Source: Frigoribacterium sp. ACAM 257
GTDB taxonomy: Bacteria; Actinomycetota; Actinomycetes; Actinomycetales; Microbacteriaceae
DNA length: 64,000 bases
Assembly (NCBI RefSeq): GCF_007954365.1
Contig: NZ_VOLO01000002.1
Location: 1-64,000 of the forward strand
Direction of reading: 5' to 3'
The notes beneath the pieces were generated by a model. It was not told where the DNA came from. It was given only the letters and a program-made list of their open reading frames with translations, and did not search any database. Made by a program: the position numbers and the translations under genes. Of the stretch, positions 1-7,959 are shown one piece after another (within the stretch, counting starts at the first letter, position 1; each line of letters opens with the position of its first letter).

Positions 1-128
1 TCCTCGAGGGCACCACCGTCCACATCAGCCCCGACGCCGCCGCCCTGCTGAACCAGACCTTCAACACCGACGCCGTCCAGGACGAGATGCTCGTCGGCGT
101 CGCGAAGATCACCGTCGCCACCGAGTAA
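1..128 (+). CDS. C-terminal fragment of an unknown protein
   Basis: The window opens inside a reading frame that ends with TAA at 126-128. The last 41 residues are visible, read from base 3, and end VGVAKITVATE. Alternating short hydrophobic stretches suggest a beta-rich extracytoplasmic domain. I cannot assign a family; a resemblance to the ends of HtaA-type surface domains is only an impression. A strong intrinsic terminator follows about 70 bases later, which supports this being a real, transcribed gene end. Confidence 0.6.
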   Translation, partial: LEGTTVHISPDAAALLNQTFNTDAVQDEMLVGVAKITVATE

Positions 129-197
129 CTCTCTCCCGCACGGTGTCGACCGCGCCGGTGCTGCGCCGTACCTCGTAGGGCCGGCATCCCGGTGGAA

Positions 198-231
198 CCC
201 CATCCCGCTTCGTGAGCGGGATGGGGTTTTT
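198..231 (+). terminator. Intrinsic terminator
   Basis: A perfect 12-bp stem (198-209 pairs with 215-226) with a five-base loop is followed by five T residues at 227-231. It lies 70 bases after the stop codon of the partial gene at the left edge and points the same way. It also separates that gene from the convergent kinase-like gene ending at 251. Confidence 0.9.
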
Positions 232-250
232 CCGTGCGCCCGGGCGGGCC

Positions 251-1153
251 TCAGGCCCAGCGCCGCCTCAGCCAGCCCAGGGCGGCCGCGGCCTCTCGCC
301 GTTGGAACTCCCGGAGGGTCGGCATGTCCGCCGGCGCGGGCGTCTGCAGCGCCTCCGTCCACGAACCGGCGAGGCCGGCGAGGACCGCGTCGACCGCCTC
401 CGGCGGCACCTCCCGCAGGGAGTCGTGCAGGAGGTGCCCCTCGACGTCGCTGCTCGGGTCGCGTACGAGCACATCGAGCAGGTACGTCACCGAGTCGAAC
501 CACGACGCACCGACCGAGGCCCACGGCCAGTCGACCAGCCACACGCGTGAGCCAGCGTCGACGAGGAGGTTGTCGGCACGGCAGTCGAGATGCACCAGGT
601 GGTCACCGTCGGCCGCCTCAGGGAGCCGCAGGGAGGCATCGCGCAGCCGATCGAGGTGCGTGACGGTCCAGGGATCGAGCTCCCCCACCGCTCCGGCCGC
701 GCTCAGGCGGTCCCAGCTCGCGGCGTCGGGCGTGAGCTCGTCCGTGAGGCGCGGCAGTGCCGAGACACCGTCGACGCGGGGCAGAGCGGCGAGCGCATCG
801 AGCACGAGCGTCGTGTCGTCCGGCCCCGGATGACGGCCGTCGACGTCCTCGAACGCCGCGACGACCCAGTCGTCCTGCTCGACCTCCGCGACCAGTCGGG
901 GCGCCGACACCGACGCGGGCAGCTCCCGGACGACCCCCGCCTCCCGCCGGTGCAGCTCGTGGGTACCCGCGTTCCGCGATCGGCTGGCCGACTTCGCGAA
1001 GACCCTGTGGCCGTCCGCGAGCACCAGCCGATCGGCGCTGCCGGAGGAGAACCCCGCCGACTGGCTCACCGCCTCCTCGACCTCGCTGCCCAGCGCCTCC
1101 TCGAGTGCACGGCGCACGGCGCGGGGCACCTCCGCCCACGTCGTCCTGGCCAT
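251..1153 (-). CDS. Aminoglycoside phosphotransferase (APH) family kinase
   Basis: A 300-residue protein of the APH/choline-kinase fold. The catalytic loop HLDCRADNLL (Brenner-type HxDxxxxN motif) and the metal-binding VDWPWA motif (equivalent of DFG) are clear in the C-terminal half, with the nucleotide-binding lobe before them. Family members phosphorylate aminoglycosides, macrolides or small metabolites; nothing here fixes the substrate, so resistance should not be assumed. I chose the ATG at 1153 because GGGAGGAG stands 5 to 6 bases upstream; the longer open frame to 1261 has no such site. The gene stands alone, convergent with the terminator at 198-231. Confidence 0.8.
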   Translation of the reverse strand: MARTTWAEVPRAVRRALEEALGSEVEEAVSQSAGFSSGSADRLVLADGHRVFAKSASRSRNAGTHELHRREAGVVRELPASVSAPRLVAEVEQDDWVVAAFEDVDGRHPGPDDTTLVLDALAALPRVDGVSALPRLTDELTPDAASWDRLSAAGAVGELDPWTVTHLDRLRDASLRLPEAADGDHLVHLDCRADNLLVDAGSRVWLVDWPWASVGASWFDSVTYLLDVLVRDPSSDVEGHLLHDSLREVPPEAVDAVLAGLAGSWTEALQTPAPADMPTLREFQRREAAAALGWLRRRWA

Positions 1154-1250
1154 GTTCGCTCCTCCCGCGACTCTCCTAGTCTCCCCGGTGGTGCAAGCAC
1201 CCGACCGGAACCGGTGCCCGCGCAGTGTCACGAGGGGCGATACTCGATTC

Positions 1251-1493
1251 GTGAACGACACGACGCGCCGCGGCGAGCGCGCCCTGCGTCAGCGCCTGCG
1301 CACGACGTCGTGTTCCGACTGCGAGCACCCGTGGGAGGAGCACGCCGGGTCGGCGGACGACGCTCCGACGACCTGCAGCGAGTGCCGGTACGAAGCCGAC
1401 CACGACCAGGTCGTCGACGGTCGGCCGCTGTGTCGCGACACCGTCCCCGCGGCCGTGATCGCACCTCCTCCCCTCAGGGGCGATCAGCCGTAG
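1251..1493 (+). CDS. Small zinc-ribbon-like protein
   Basis: An 80-residue protein starting at GTG 1251. Two CxxC pairs (CSDCEH and CSECRY) about 23 residues apart are spaced like a zinc-binding ribbon. A third cysteine lies in PLCRD. No transmembrane segment is seen. The gene converges on the small membrane protein ending at 1495, with one base between the stop codons. Function is unknown; small zinc ribbons often bind nucleic acid or act as partner proteins, but that is family knowledge, not evidence here. Confidence 0.55.
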   Translation: MNDTTRRGERALRQRLRTTSCSDCEHPWEEHAGSADDAPTTCSECRYEADHDQVVDGRPLCRDTVPAAVIAPPPLRGDQP

Positions 1494-1494
1494 G

Positions 1495-1758
1495 TCACGC
1501 GTCGGCGGACGCTGCCGAACGCCGTCGGAACAGGCGCACGACCACGGTCCCCGCCACCCAGACGACCGTGAGGGCGACGAAGGCGACCCACATCGGTGCG
1601 TCGAGGCGGTCGACGACGAACCAGAACAAGACGCTGCCCCCGAAGACCAGCAGCAGGTTGACCACGACGTCCTTGACGGGCAGCCACGGCGACGGGGGCT
1701 CGACGACCTCACGGACCTCGACGGGGCGAGGTCTCGGCGGGTCTGTCTCGTCGCTCAT
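1495..1758 (-). CDS. Small membrane protein, two predicted transmembrane helices
   Basis: An 87-residue protein with a proline-rich, acidic N-terminus (MSDETDPPRPRPVEV), a first hydrophobic helix around residues 29-49 (VVVNLLLVFGGSVLFWFVV), a second around 53-72 (MWVAFVALTVVWVAGTVVV), and a basic tail FRRRSA. This fits a two-helix inner-membrane protein with both ends inside. The start at ATG 1758 is the first in-frame Met that gives a sensible protein; the longer frame is arginine-rich shadow. No family recognised. Confidence 0.6.
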   Translation of the reverse strand: MSDETDPPRPRPVEVREVVEPPSPWLPVKDVVVNLLLVFGGSVLFWFVVDRLDAPMWVAFVALTVVWVAGTVVVRLFRRRSAASADA

Positions 1759-1896
1759 GGTCTGAGGATGCCAGATGTCCCCGCGCCTCACTCGGACCCG
1801 AGGAGGTGGCGATCGCGTCCGCGAGGACGACCGTCGCTGGGGGACCGTTCGAGCTCCGTCGTCCGGGCGCGCGGTCCGAGGCACCATGATCGGTTC

Positions 1897-2071
1897 ATGA
1901 GGATCAAGGTCACGTCGGCGGCGATGGCGATCGTCATCCTGTCGACACTTTCCGGTTGCGCTGCGTCTGGACGTCACCGTCGTGTTCGATGACGGAACGC
2001 TGCAGCGTGAAGCTGACGAGCGCTACGGCTCCGACATCGTCGTCGTCGTCTCGGCCTTGAAGCCCGCCTGA
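1897..2071 (+). pseudogene. Probable broken lipoprotein gene
   Basis: ATG 1897 begins MRIKVTSAAMAIVILSTLSGCAAS, a textbook lipoprotein signal with lipobox LSGC. The frame then runs into arginine-rich nonsense and stops at 1992. A different frame, from about 1967 to TGA 2071, reads plausibly as a protein end (LDVTVVFDDGTLQREAD, ending in VVVVSALKPA). The simplest reading is a small secreted lipoprotein disrupted by a frameshift or an internal deletion near the lipobox. It could also be a genuine 31-residue ORF by chance. Confidence 0.45.
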
Positions 2072-2113
2072 CCGTCCCGGGTCACGGATCAGCGGTCGAC
2101 GCGGTCGCGGTCA

Positions 2114-3958
2114 TCACGGTCGTTGGCGGCGCAGCCAGAAGTCGACCGCCTCCGCCGACGGGCGCGCCGTGACGGAGGTGACGTCACCGAGCTCGAGGAC
2201 GCTGTCGGGCGCCTCCTGCAGGCTAGGCCACCGTCCACGGTCGGCTCCGTTCGGATCGCCCCGCGTGACGAAGTCGAGCCAGTACCCCGTCATCTCCGAC
2301 TCGAGGCGACGGTCGACGGTCGTGTAGTCGATGTCCCCGTCGGCGCCGAGGTTGCCGTACGCGTACATCACCTCGGAGCCGTGGTACGCGCCGAAGCGGT
2401 CGAGGTCCGGGTCCGGAGGAACTCGCGTGAAGTAGTAGGGGTACACCGGCGACGTGCCGGACCTGGCAGCCGTCAGCCCCCACTTCCGCATCGGGGCGGT
2501 CATGGACTGGTCGGTGCCGGACCGGATCCGCGACGCGACCACCTCCTCCTCGTCCCCTCCCGGGTACAGCCCGAGGAATTCGTCGGCGTCGTCCCCGTAC
2601 TCCTCGCGGGCCTCCCGAGCCCAGGTCGCCGGGTCCGAGTCGACCCCGCCGATCAGGTCGAGGGACGTCTCGTCGGCGTTGCTGCCGAGCAGCAGGGGGA
2701 CGTCGTTCTGCTGCCCGGCCTCGTAGATCGCCGACGGGGTGTCGGGCAGCACGGCGTCGCCGACGACGGGCCACCAGTGCGTCGTGAGGTCCGCGGCCGC
2801 TGATGCCTTCGCGATTCGCTCCGCCGGCATGTCCCTCATCTCCGCAAGCGTGGCGCCGCCGAGCGCGTCGCTCAGGCCGCGGGCGGCCTCGCGCGCGTGC
2901 TCGGCGTCGTCGTAGAGATCGCCCCCGTCGCGGTCTCCCGCACTGCCCAGGCACCCGCCGCTCTCGCCGATGAGACCGTGGACGAGGCCCCTGGCCAGGG
3001 GCGAGACGCCCAGGATGCACGCGGCGCCCGAGCCCGCCGACTCCCCCGCGACGGTGACCCGCCCCGGGTCCCCGCCGAACTCGCCGATGTTGTCGTGCAC
3101 CCACTCCAGGGCGGCGAGCTGATCGAGCAGCCCCTGGTTGCCGGGGGTGCCGCCGCCGAGTTGGTCGCCGGCCAAAGCCGTGCTGTCCAGGAACCCGAAC
3201 ACCCCGAGCCGGTAGTTGATCGTGACGACGACGGCTCGACCGGTGGACGCCAGGGCCGTCCCGTCGTAGGCGGGCAGCGCGCCCGAGCCGGAGACGAACC
3301 CGCCGCCGTGCAGGTAGACGAGCACGGGCAGGGGCGAAGGAGGCGCCTCCGACGGTCTCCAGACGTTCAGCCGCAGGCTGTCCTCGTCGGTCGCGTACCC
3401 GCCCAGCAGCGTCTGCTCGAGCGGCAGGTCGAGCACGCGGGTCGCGGCCCGGGTGACGACGCTGGGCTCGGCCTGGACCACGGAGGTGCCGAAGTCGTCG
3501 GCGACGAGGGTCTCGGATCGTGCGGGCGCCGGTCGCGGCGCCTCCCACCTCAGGTCGCCGACCGGCGGGGCCGCGTAGGGGATGCCCGCGAAGGCGTCCA
3601 CGCGGCCGCTCGGGTCGCGCACGCCGACCACGTCGCCCTGGGCGGTCGTCACGGGATCCGTGTGGGGGCCGTCCAGGGTCCTGGTCCCGACGATCGGCCC
3701 TGCCGCCAGGGCCACGCCGCCGACGAGGGCAGCCACCCCGACCCACGCTGCGCCGCGGACGAACCACCGTCGACGCCGCCACGTCCGCGACAGGAGCGCG
3801 GCCGCCGCGACGGTCGCGGCCACGAGCAGCCACCCCCACCACGGAGCCTGGTTCAGCCAGGCGACCACCGCGCCGACCAGTGCCACGGCTGCGGTCGGCA
3901 GCCACCACCTCCTGCCGTGCGGTCCGCTGCGTGATCCGTCCTGCGTCTTCTTCGTCAC
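2114..3958 (-). CDS. Membrane-anchored type B carboxylesterase
   Basis: A 614-residue carboxylesterase/lipase of the alpha/beta-hydrolase fold. The oxyanion-hole motif HGGGF lies near residues 217-221, the nucleophile elbow GESAG puts Ser near 307, and later acidic (ADETS) and His (YHGSE) segments fit the rest of the triad. Unlike secreted type B esterases, it starts with three hydrophobic segments (about 21-36, 42-56 and 69-87), which should hold the catalytic domain outside the membrane. GTG 3958 is chosen for the GAGAGG Shine-Dalgarno just upstream; a longer frame to 4048 would run across the operator. It is divergent from the TetR gene at 4060, so regulation by that protein is likely. Substrate unknown. 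Confidence 0.85.
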   Translation of the reverse strand: MTKKTQDGSRSGPHGRRWWLPTAAVALVGAVVAWLNQAPWWGWLLVAATVAAAALLSRTWRRRRWFVRGAAWVGVAALVGGVALAAGPIVGTRTLDGPHTDPVTTAQGDVVGVRDPSGRVDAFAGIPYAAPPVGDLRWEAPRPAPARSETLVADDFGTSVVQAEPSVVTRAATRVLDLPLEQTLLGGYATDEDSLRLNVWRPSEAPPSPLPVLVYLHGGGFVSGSGALPAYDGTALASTGRAVVVTINYRLGVFGFLDSTALAGDQLGGGTPGNQGLLDQLAALEWVHDNIGEFGGDPGRVTVAGESAGSGAACILGVSPLARGLVHGLIGESGGCLGSAGDRDGGDLYDDAEHAREAARGLSDALGGATLAEMRDMPAERIAKASAAADLTTHWWPVVGDAVLPDTPSAIYEAGQQNDVPLLLGSNADETSLDLIGGVDSDPATWAREAREEYGDDADEFLGLYPGGDEEEVVASRIRSGTDQSMTAPMRKWGLTAARSGTSPVYPYYFTRVPPDPDLDRFGAYHGSEVMYAYGNLGADGDIDYTTVDRRLESEMTGYWLDFVTRGDPNGADRGRWPSLQEAPDSVLELGDVTSVTARPSAEAVDFWLRRQRP

Positions 3959-3979
3959 CCTGATCCTCTCGATGCGGTC

Positions 3980-4008
3980 CGTACTCGATACGAACCGTAC
4001 TCGATACG
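3980..4008. promoter_or_regulatory. Candidate TetR operator: two copies of CGTACTCGATACG
   Basis: The 13-mer CGTACTCGATACG occurs at 3980-3992 and again at 3996-4008, 16 bp apart. Each copy is itself an imperfect palindrome (CGTA, five bases, TACG). The outer edges extend this to GTCCGTA and TACGGAC, which are reverse complements. It lies between the divergent esterase and TetR genes, the normal position for an operator bound by two TetR dimers. That it is the operator is inference. Confidence 0.7.
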
Positions 4009-4047
4009 GACTGCACCCAATCTGGAGGAGGTGCGGGCCGGGGCGCA

Positions 4048-4053
4048 TAGGCT
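4048..4053 (+). promoter_or_regulatory. -10 element of the TetR gene; leaderless transcript likely
   Basis: TAGGCT at 4048-4053 matches the actinobacterial -10 pattern TAnnnT and ends six bases before the GTG start at 4060. Transcription would therefore begin at or next to the start codon. No Shine-Dalgarno is present, which agrees with a leaderless message. The operator repeats cover the expected -35 region. Confidence 0.5.
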
Positions 4054-4059
4054 CGTCCC

Positions 4060-4686
4060 GTGAACGACGGAGAAACCCCCTCGGTGCGGCGACGGACCGA
4101 CACCCGGCGTCGCCTCCTGGCGGCCGCGGCCGACCTGTTCGAGGCGAGCGGCACGATCAGCCAGAGCGTCGAGGCCCTGTGTGCGCGGGCGGGCTTCACC
4201 CGCGGGGCCTTCTACTCGAACTTCACCAGCGTCGACCAGCTCTACCTCGCGCTGCACGAGGAGCAGGCGGGCCGGGTCTGGCACCGTCTGTGGGCGGCCC
4301 TGGAGGCGCAGACGTCAGGTGAGGGGCGGCGAGGCTCCCTCGAGGAGGCGGTGGGCCACCTCCTGGACTCGCTGCCCGACAGCAGGGAGTGGTTCTCGCT
4401 GCGGTCGGTGCTGCTCGCGCGGGCGGCTGCGGACCCCGTCTTCGCCGACCTGATGAGGATCGACGACGGCGCCGTCGCGGCGGAGCTGGGCGCGCGGTTC
4501 GTCGCCCTCGCCGCCGTCCACGGACGCGAGCCCGTCGTCGAGCCGGCCCTGCTGGCGAAGGCCGTCGTCGCCGCCCACGTGGGCGCGGTCGGCCAGTCGG
4601 CCGTCGATCCCGACGGCGTGCGGACGCAGGTCGTCGCGGTGACGGCGGTCATCCGCGGGCTGACGGTCGAGTCGGCTGCGCCGTAG
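4060..4686 (+). CDS. TetR/AcrR family transcriptional regulator
   Basis: A 208-residue TetR-type repressor. The N-terminal helix-turn-helix reads TRRRLLAAAADLFEASGTISQSVEALCARAGFTRGAFYSNFTSVDQLYLAL, including the diagnostic GAFYSNF segment. The C-terminal all-helical part would bind a ligand. Start GTG 4060 follows a -10 hexamer by six bases (leaderless). The divergent carboxylesterase and the paired operator-like repeats between them suggest that it represses the esterase and itself. The inducer is unknown. Confidence 0.9.
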   Translation: MNDGETPSVRRRTDTRRRLLAAAADLFEASGTISQSVEALCARAGFTRGAFYSNFTSVDQLYLALHEEQAGRVWHRLWAALEAQTSGEGRRGSLEEAVGHLLDSLPDSREWFSLRSVLLARAAADPVFADLMRIDDGAVAAELGARFVALAAVHGREPVVEPALLAKAVVAAHVGAVGQSAVDPDGVRTQVVAVTAVIRGLTVESAAP

Positions 4687-4723
4687 GGCTGCTACCGCTC
4701 CCCCGACGGACGTCCGTGGCTCG

Positions 4724-5914
4724 TCAGCGCTCGCCGCCCCTGCCGAGCATGGCCACCAGGGCGGTGGCGAGGCTGCGGTCGATGTCGTCGGGGACCGCGC
4801 CGGCGCCCGTCCAGGGCACGTCGCCCCGGGCGATGGCGGCGAGGCTGCGTGCCTGCAGCGACAGGCCGAGGTCCATGGCCTGGATGGGGTTCCCGCCGGC
4901 GGCGGTGAGGTTGATCATGCGAGTGCCGTGCAGCGTGATGATCTCCCGACCGTCGACGAGACGGTGCAGGACACGGGCGTCGGGGTCGCCGCCGGGGGCG
5001 GAGAGGTCGACGGTGTCCACGGTGCGGCCGGCGAGCGCCGCGTGGTCGAGCTCCAGGCCCTCGTGGCCGACGCCGGCGATGATGACGCCGTCCCTGAGGA
5101 ACTCGATGTGCTCGTCGTCGATGACGGCCCGTGCGCCGGTCGCGAGGAAGAGCAGCTCGGTCCCGGGCAGGACCGAGCGGAGCGACCCGACGAGGTGGCC
5201 GCGCATGATGGCGTCCAGGGCGCGGAAGGGATCGGTGTCGACGACGCTGACGACGGCGCCGAGACCACGGAGGGTGTCGGCGACGCCCTTGCCGCAGGGA
5301 CCGTACCCGACGACGGTCGCCCGGGCTCCCGGGAGCATGGAGTTGGTCGCGTTCATGAAGCCCTGGACGATGCTCTGCCCGACGCCGTGTTCGTTCTCGA
5401 CGACGAGCTTCAGCTGGCTGTCGTTGATGACGACGACGGGGAAGTCGGGGGCGACCGGGAGGGCGCGGACGGCGATGCCCCCGGTGGTGGTCTCCTCCGT
5501 GGCGCCGAGGAAGTTCGCCGACCGGGGCGCGCCCCGGGTCAGCTTGGCGATGAGCTCGCCGCCGTTGTCCATGACGATGTCGGGCTCTGCCGCGAGGAGT
5601 CGGTCGAGGTTCCCGTCGTGCTCGTCGGCGCCGTCGGCGCGGTGCCCGATGACGGTGACGCCGAGCTCCCCGAGTGCGTCGGCCGTCTCCGCGACGGTGG
5701 TGCCGACGTTGCCGGTGAGGGTGACCCGAGCGCCCTGGTCGAGCAGCCAGCGGCACAGCACCGCAGTCTTGGGCTCGATGTGGATGCAGATGCCGACGTG
5801 CAGACCTGCGAAGACGGGGGCGTCGCGGCTGATGCTGTCCGCGAGGAGCGGCATGTTGCGGGTGGCCCAGTCGATGGCGGGGTAGCCGGCGGGGGCGAGG
5901 GTGCGTGAGGACAT
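4724..5914 (-). CDS. S-adenosylhomocysteine hydrolase-like protein
   Basis: A 396-residue protein of the adenosylhomocysteinase family, which splits S-adenosylhomocysteine using bound NAD. Family features seen: HIEPKTAVL near residue 45, VMDNGGEL near 115, EETTTGG near 140, NDSQLK near 164 (keeps the Asn-Asp-Ser and Lys of the active site), and the Rossmann loop GYGPCGKG near 203. It departs from classical enzymes: they are usually longer (about 430-490 residues), the post-NDS segment is EN rather than DN, and the C-terminal GCATGHP-type motif is replaced by NLTAAGGNP. ATG 5914 is chosen for AGAAGG seven bases upstream; another Met lies at 5947. No methionine-cycle gene is adjacent. It may act on a related nucleoside rather than serve the main methyl cycle. 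Confidence 0.75.
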   Translation of the reverse strand: MSSRTLAPAGYPAIDWATRNMPLLADSISRDAPVFAGLHVGICIHIEPKTAVLCRWLLDQGARVTLTGNVGTTVAETADALGELGVTVIGHRADGADEHDGNLDRLLAAEPDIVMDNGGELIAKLTRGAPRSANFLGATEETTTGGIAVRALPVAPDFPVVVINDSQLKLVVENEHGVGQSIVQGFMNATNSMLPGARATVVGYGPCGKGVADTLRGLGAVVSVVDTDPFRALDAIMRGHLVGSLRSVLPGTELLFLATGARAVIDDEHIEFLRDGVIIAGVGHEGLELDHAALAGRTVDTVDLSAPGGDPDARVLHRLVDGREIITLHGTRMINLTAAGGNPIQAMDLGLSLQARSLAAIARGDVPWTGAGAVPDDIDRSLATALVAMLGRGGER

Positions 5915-6302
5915 CGTGGTGCCTTCTTGTTCTGTCAGGCGGGTCATCGGTGGTGTGGTTTGCGGTCCACAGTGTCACTCGGCGCATGGGATGAGAGCCT
6001 TTCTGTCACCCTTGGCGGACCCTGGCTGCTGCTCTGTTTGTCACCAATATGATCCAACAGCCCATTCGGCTCTCGGCTCTCGGCTCTCGGCTCGGAGCTA
6101 TGGGCGCCTGCCCAAGATGGCATTCCGGCTAGACCCTCCACCTGAGGTCCCCCTAGCTGCTGCAAGCAGCTGCAAGGACGATCGATGCGGAGGGCAAGGC
6201 GGCGCGAGCGGCCAATGCGTAGATCGCATCAAGCGCGACGTCGACTCGAACCGCGCCTGCAAATGGCGACCTCATGTCGCGGTGATGGGGCAGACTGCAT
6301 GT
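5915..6302. other. Intergenic region at the left edge of the accessory block
   Basis: About 390 bases without a convincing gene. It should hold the divergent promoters of the SAH-hydrolase-like gene and the nuclease-like gene. It includes a 7-bp tandem repeat (CGGCTCT three times plus a partial, 6067-6093) and a small GCTGC/GCAGC inverted repeat near 6157-6172. GC falls and codon style changes to the right of here, so this may be one boundary of the accessory block. Confidence 0.5.
6067..6093. repeat. 7-bp tandem repeat, CGGCTCT x3.9
   Basis: CGGCTCT is repeated at 6067, 6074 and 6081, followed by CGGCTC at 6088. It lies in the gap between the SAH-hydrolase-like gene and the nuclease-like gene. 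A short tandem repeat like this can vary in copy number by slippage. Confidence 0.8.
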
Positions 6303-7775
6303 GTGAGCACACCTCGCATCTTCTTCTCTGACCAGTTCGGGATTCCCCGTGCAGCGCTCGACAAGTACGGCGCGTTCGATATCAACCTTCTTGCTGATGT
6401 ACGCCTGTTTGTCGACCCCTTCCTGCTGTTCAACAGCAAGAAAGCGGAGTACCAGGCGTTACACGAAGATGTCCTCCGGTACCTCCGGTTCCTTAAAACA
6501 ATCGCTGGCGATGACCTTCCCTCCGGAACGGTCAAGGATTTGTTCCGGTTCCAAGAAGTCAAGCAAAACTGGTTCGGCTACTGCGAACTCGGTAACGAAG
6601 GGCGTGGCCTCGGGCTCGACTTCGCTAAGGCGATGCGAGAAGCCCTTGGGCGCGCGCTCAGTAACTTCGGCGAGGAAACTGGGACAAAAAGTAGTCACCT
6701 GGAAAAGGTGGCCCTTATCCGCCCACGCGTGGGCAAAGACAACATCAGTGACTTCACCACGAACCTGATCAAGCACTATTTGGTGGATTACACCGAAAGG
6801 TTCGCGAAAGAACACATCGATCCCGCTTTCTGCGCGACGGTCGGTGTTCGTAGGGTTCGTTTCAATTACGACACGCAGACTTGGGTAGACGAACCGAGGT
6901 ACCTGCCCGTATTCCAGGGTGATTACGTGCTCCTCACCCCGGTAGACATGCTGATTCACGATGACGTCTGGATCAATCATGGCGACATGGTGAAGCGGTA
7001 TCCGCAGATCGTTGAAGGCGTAGATGACGACGTGCAACGCGCCCGAGTAGACCAGTACTTCCGTCGACAGCTCGCCGGCACGAAAGACCCAACGCCAAAA
7101 CAAATTGGAAACGCGCGAGAGCGGACTCTCGCGATGTTTCCTTCATTGCTGGACATCTATATTCGCTTGCGCGAGAACGACGGCGATGGTGCGGCCGCTG
7201 TCAGTGACGAAGAGATCGAGTACCTGCGGGCTGTGTTCGTGTCCTCTCTCTCTAAAGTACTCGAGGAGTTCTGGTCCCTTCCGGACATGGCCGCGAGGCC
7301 AAAGGCACCGAGTCTCGAAGAGGTCCGGTACCGAGTCAATGTCTTCAAGCGGTGGGTAGAAGACCAGGAAGGCTACCGGACTCTCAACGATGTTCGGGGC
7401 AAAGCTGCAGCAGAGAAGGACCTTCAACGGGTGGTCTTCCTTGCCTTGCAAGCAAGCCGATTTGACGTAAACGCAGAGGTGAACAACGGCCGCGGGCCGG
7501 TCGACTTTAAAGTGAGCCGAGGGTCAGCTGACAGCGCCTTACTCGAGATCAAGCTGGCATCAAATTCCCACCTGCGTCGGAACCTACAAAACCAAGTCGA
7601 CGTCTATCGAAAAGCGAATAACACCCGACATTCGGTGACCATGATCATCTACTACACCCGGGAAGAGAAGGCGAGAGTGGATAATATCGTGGCAGAACTG
7701 GGGTTAACGGACGAACCTGACGTTGTCCTTATCAACGCCCGGAACGACGACAAGCCATCTGGCTCAAAGGCGTAG
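6303..7775 (+). CDS. Uncharacterised protein with C-terminal PD-(D/E)XK nuclease-like domain
   Basis: A 490-residue protein. The N-terminus (STPRIFFSDQFGIPRAALDKYGAFDINLLADVRLFVDPFLLF) is distinctive but I do not recognise a named domain. Near the C-terminus, an Asp in GRGPVDFKV (about residue 401) followed by LLEIKLA (Glu about 414, Lys about 416) forms the D...ExK signature of the restriction-endonuclease fold, with a Gln-rich helix (NLQNQVDVYRKANN) and a strand (SVTMIIYYT) after it. No transmembrane segment. GTG 6303 is chosen because homologous-looking N-termini should start at the SxPRIFF segment; ATG 6285 is an alternative. Codon use is visibly more AT-rich than in neighbouring core genes. 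An Mrr-like gene follows, suggesting a DNA-targeting defence role, which is inference. Confidence 0.75.
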   Translation: MSTPRIFFSDQFGIPRAALDKYGAFDINLLADVRLFVDPFLLFNSKKAEYQALHEDVLRYLRFLKTIAGDDLPSGTVKDLFRFQEVKQNWFGYCELGNEGRGLGLDFAKAMREALGRALSNFGEETGTKSSHLEKVALIRPRVGKDNISDFTTNLIKHYLVDYTERFAKEHIDPAFCATVGVRRVRFNYDTQTWVDEPRYLPVFQGDYVLLTPVDMLIHDDVWINHGDMVKRYPQIVEGVDDDVQRARVDQYFRRQLAGTKDPTPKQIGNARERTLAMFPSLLDIYIRLRENDGDGAAAVSDEEIEYLRAVFVSSLSKVLEEFWSLPDMAARPKAPSLEEVRYRVNVFKRWVEDQEGYRTLNDVRGKAAAEKDLQRVVFLALQASRFDVNAEVNNGRGPVDFKVSRGSADSALLEIKLASNSHLRRNLQNQVDVYRKANNTRHSVTMIIYYTREEKARVDNIVAELGLTDEPDVVLINARNDDKPSGSKA

Positions 7776-7959
7776 GCAAATAGAAATGCCTTCTTTGGGC
7801 GTAGGGGCATCTCAACCCATAGCGGAGATCCTGCGGTTGACTCAGGCACCGGCACAATATCCGTATTTAGGGAGTGGTCCGACGGCTGGCAAACCTAAGC
7901 CTCCCTTGATGCCATAGGACCGCATTACGCTGGGTCAGCACACACAGAACTGGATAAGT

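Noticed and set aside
251-1153. Antibiotic-resistance gene call for the APH-family kinase
   Set aside because: Fold motifs do not fix the substrate and many family members act on metabolites; no resistance context is present.
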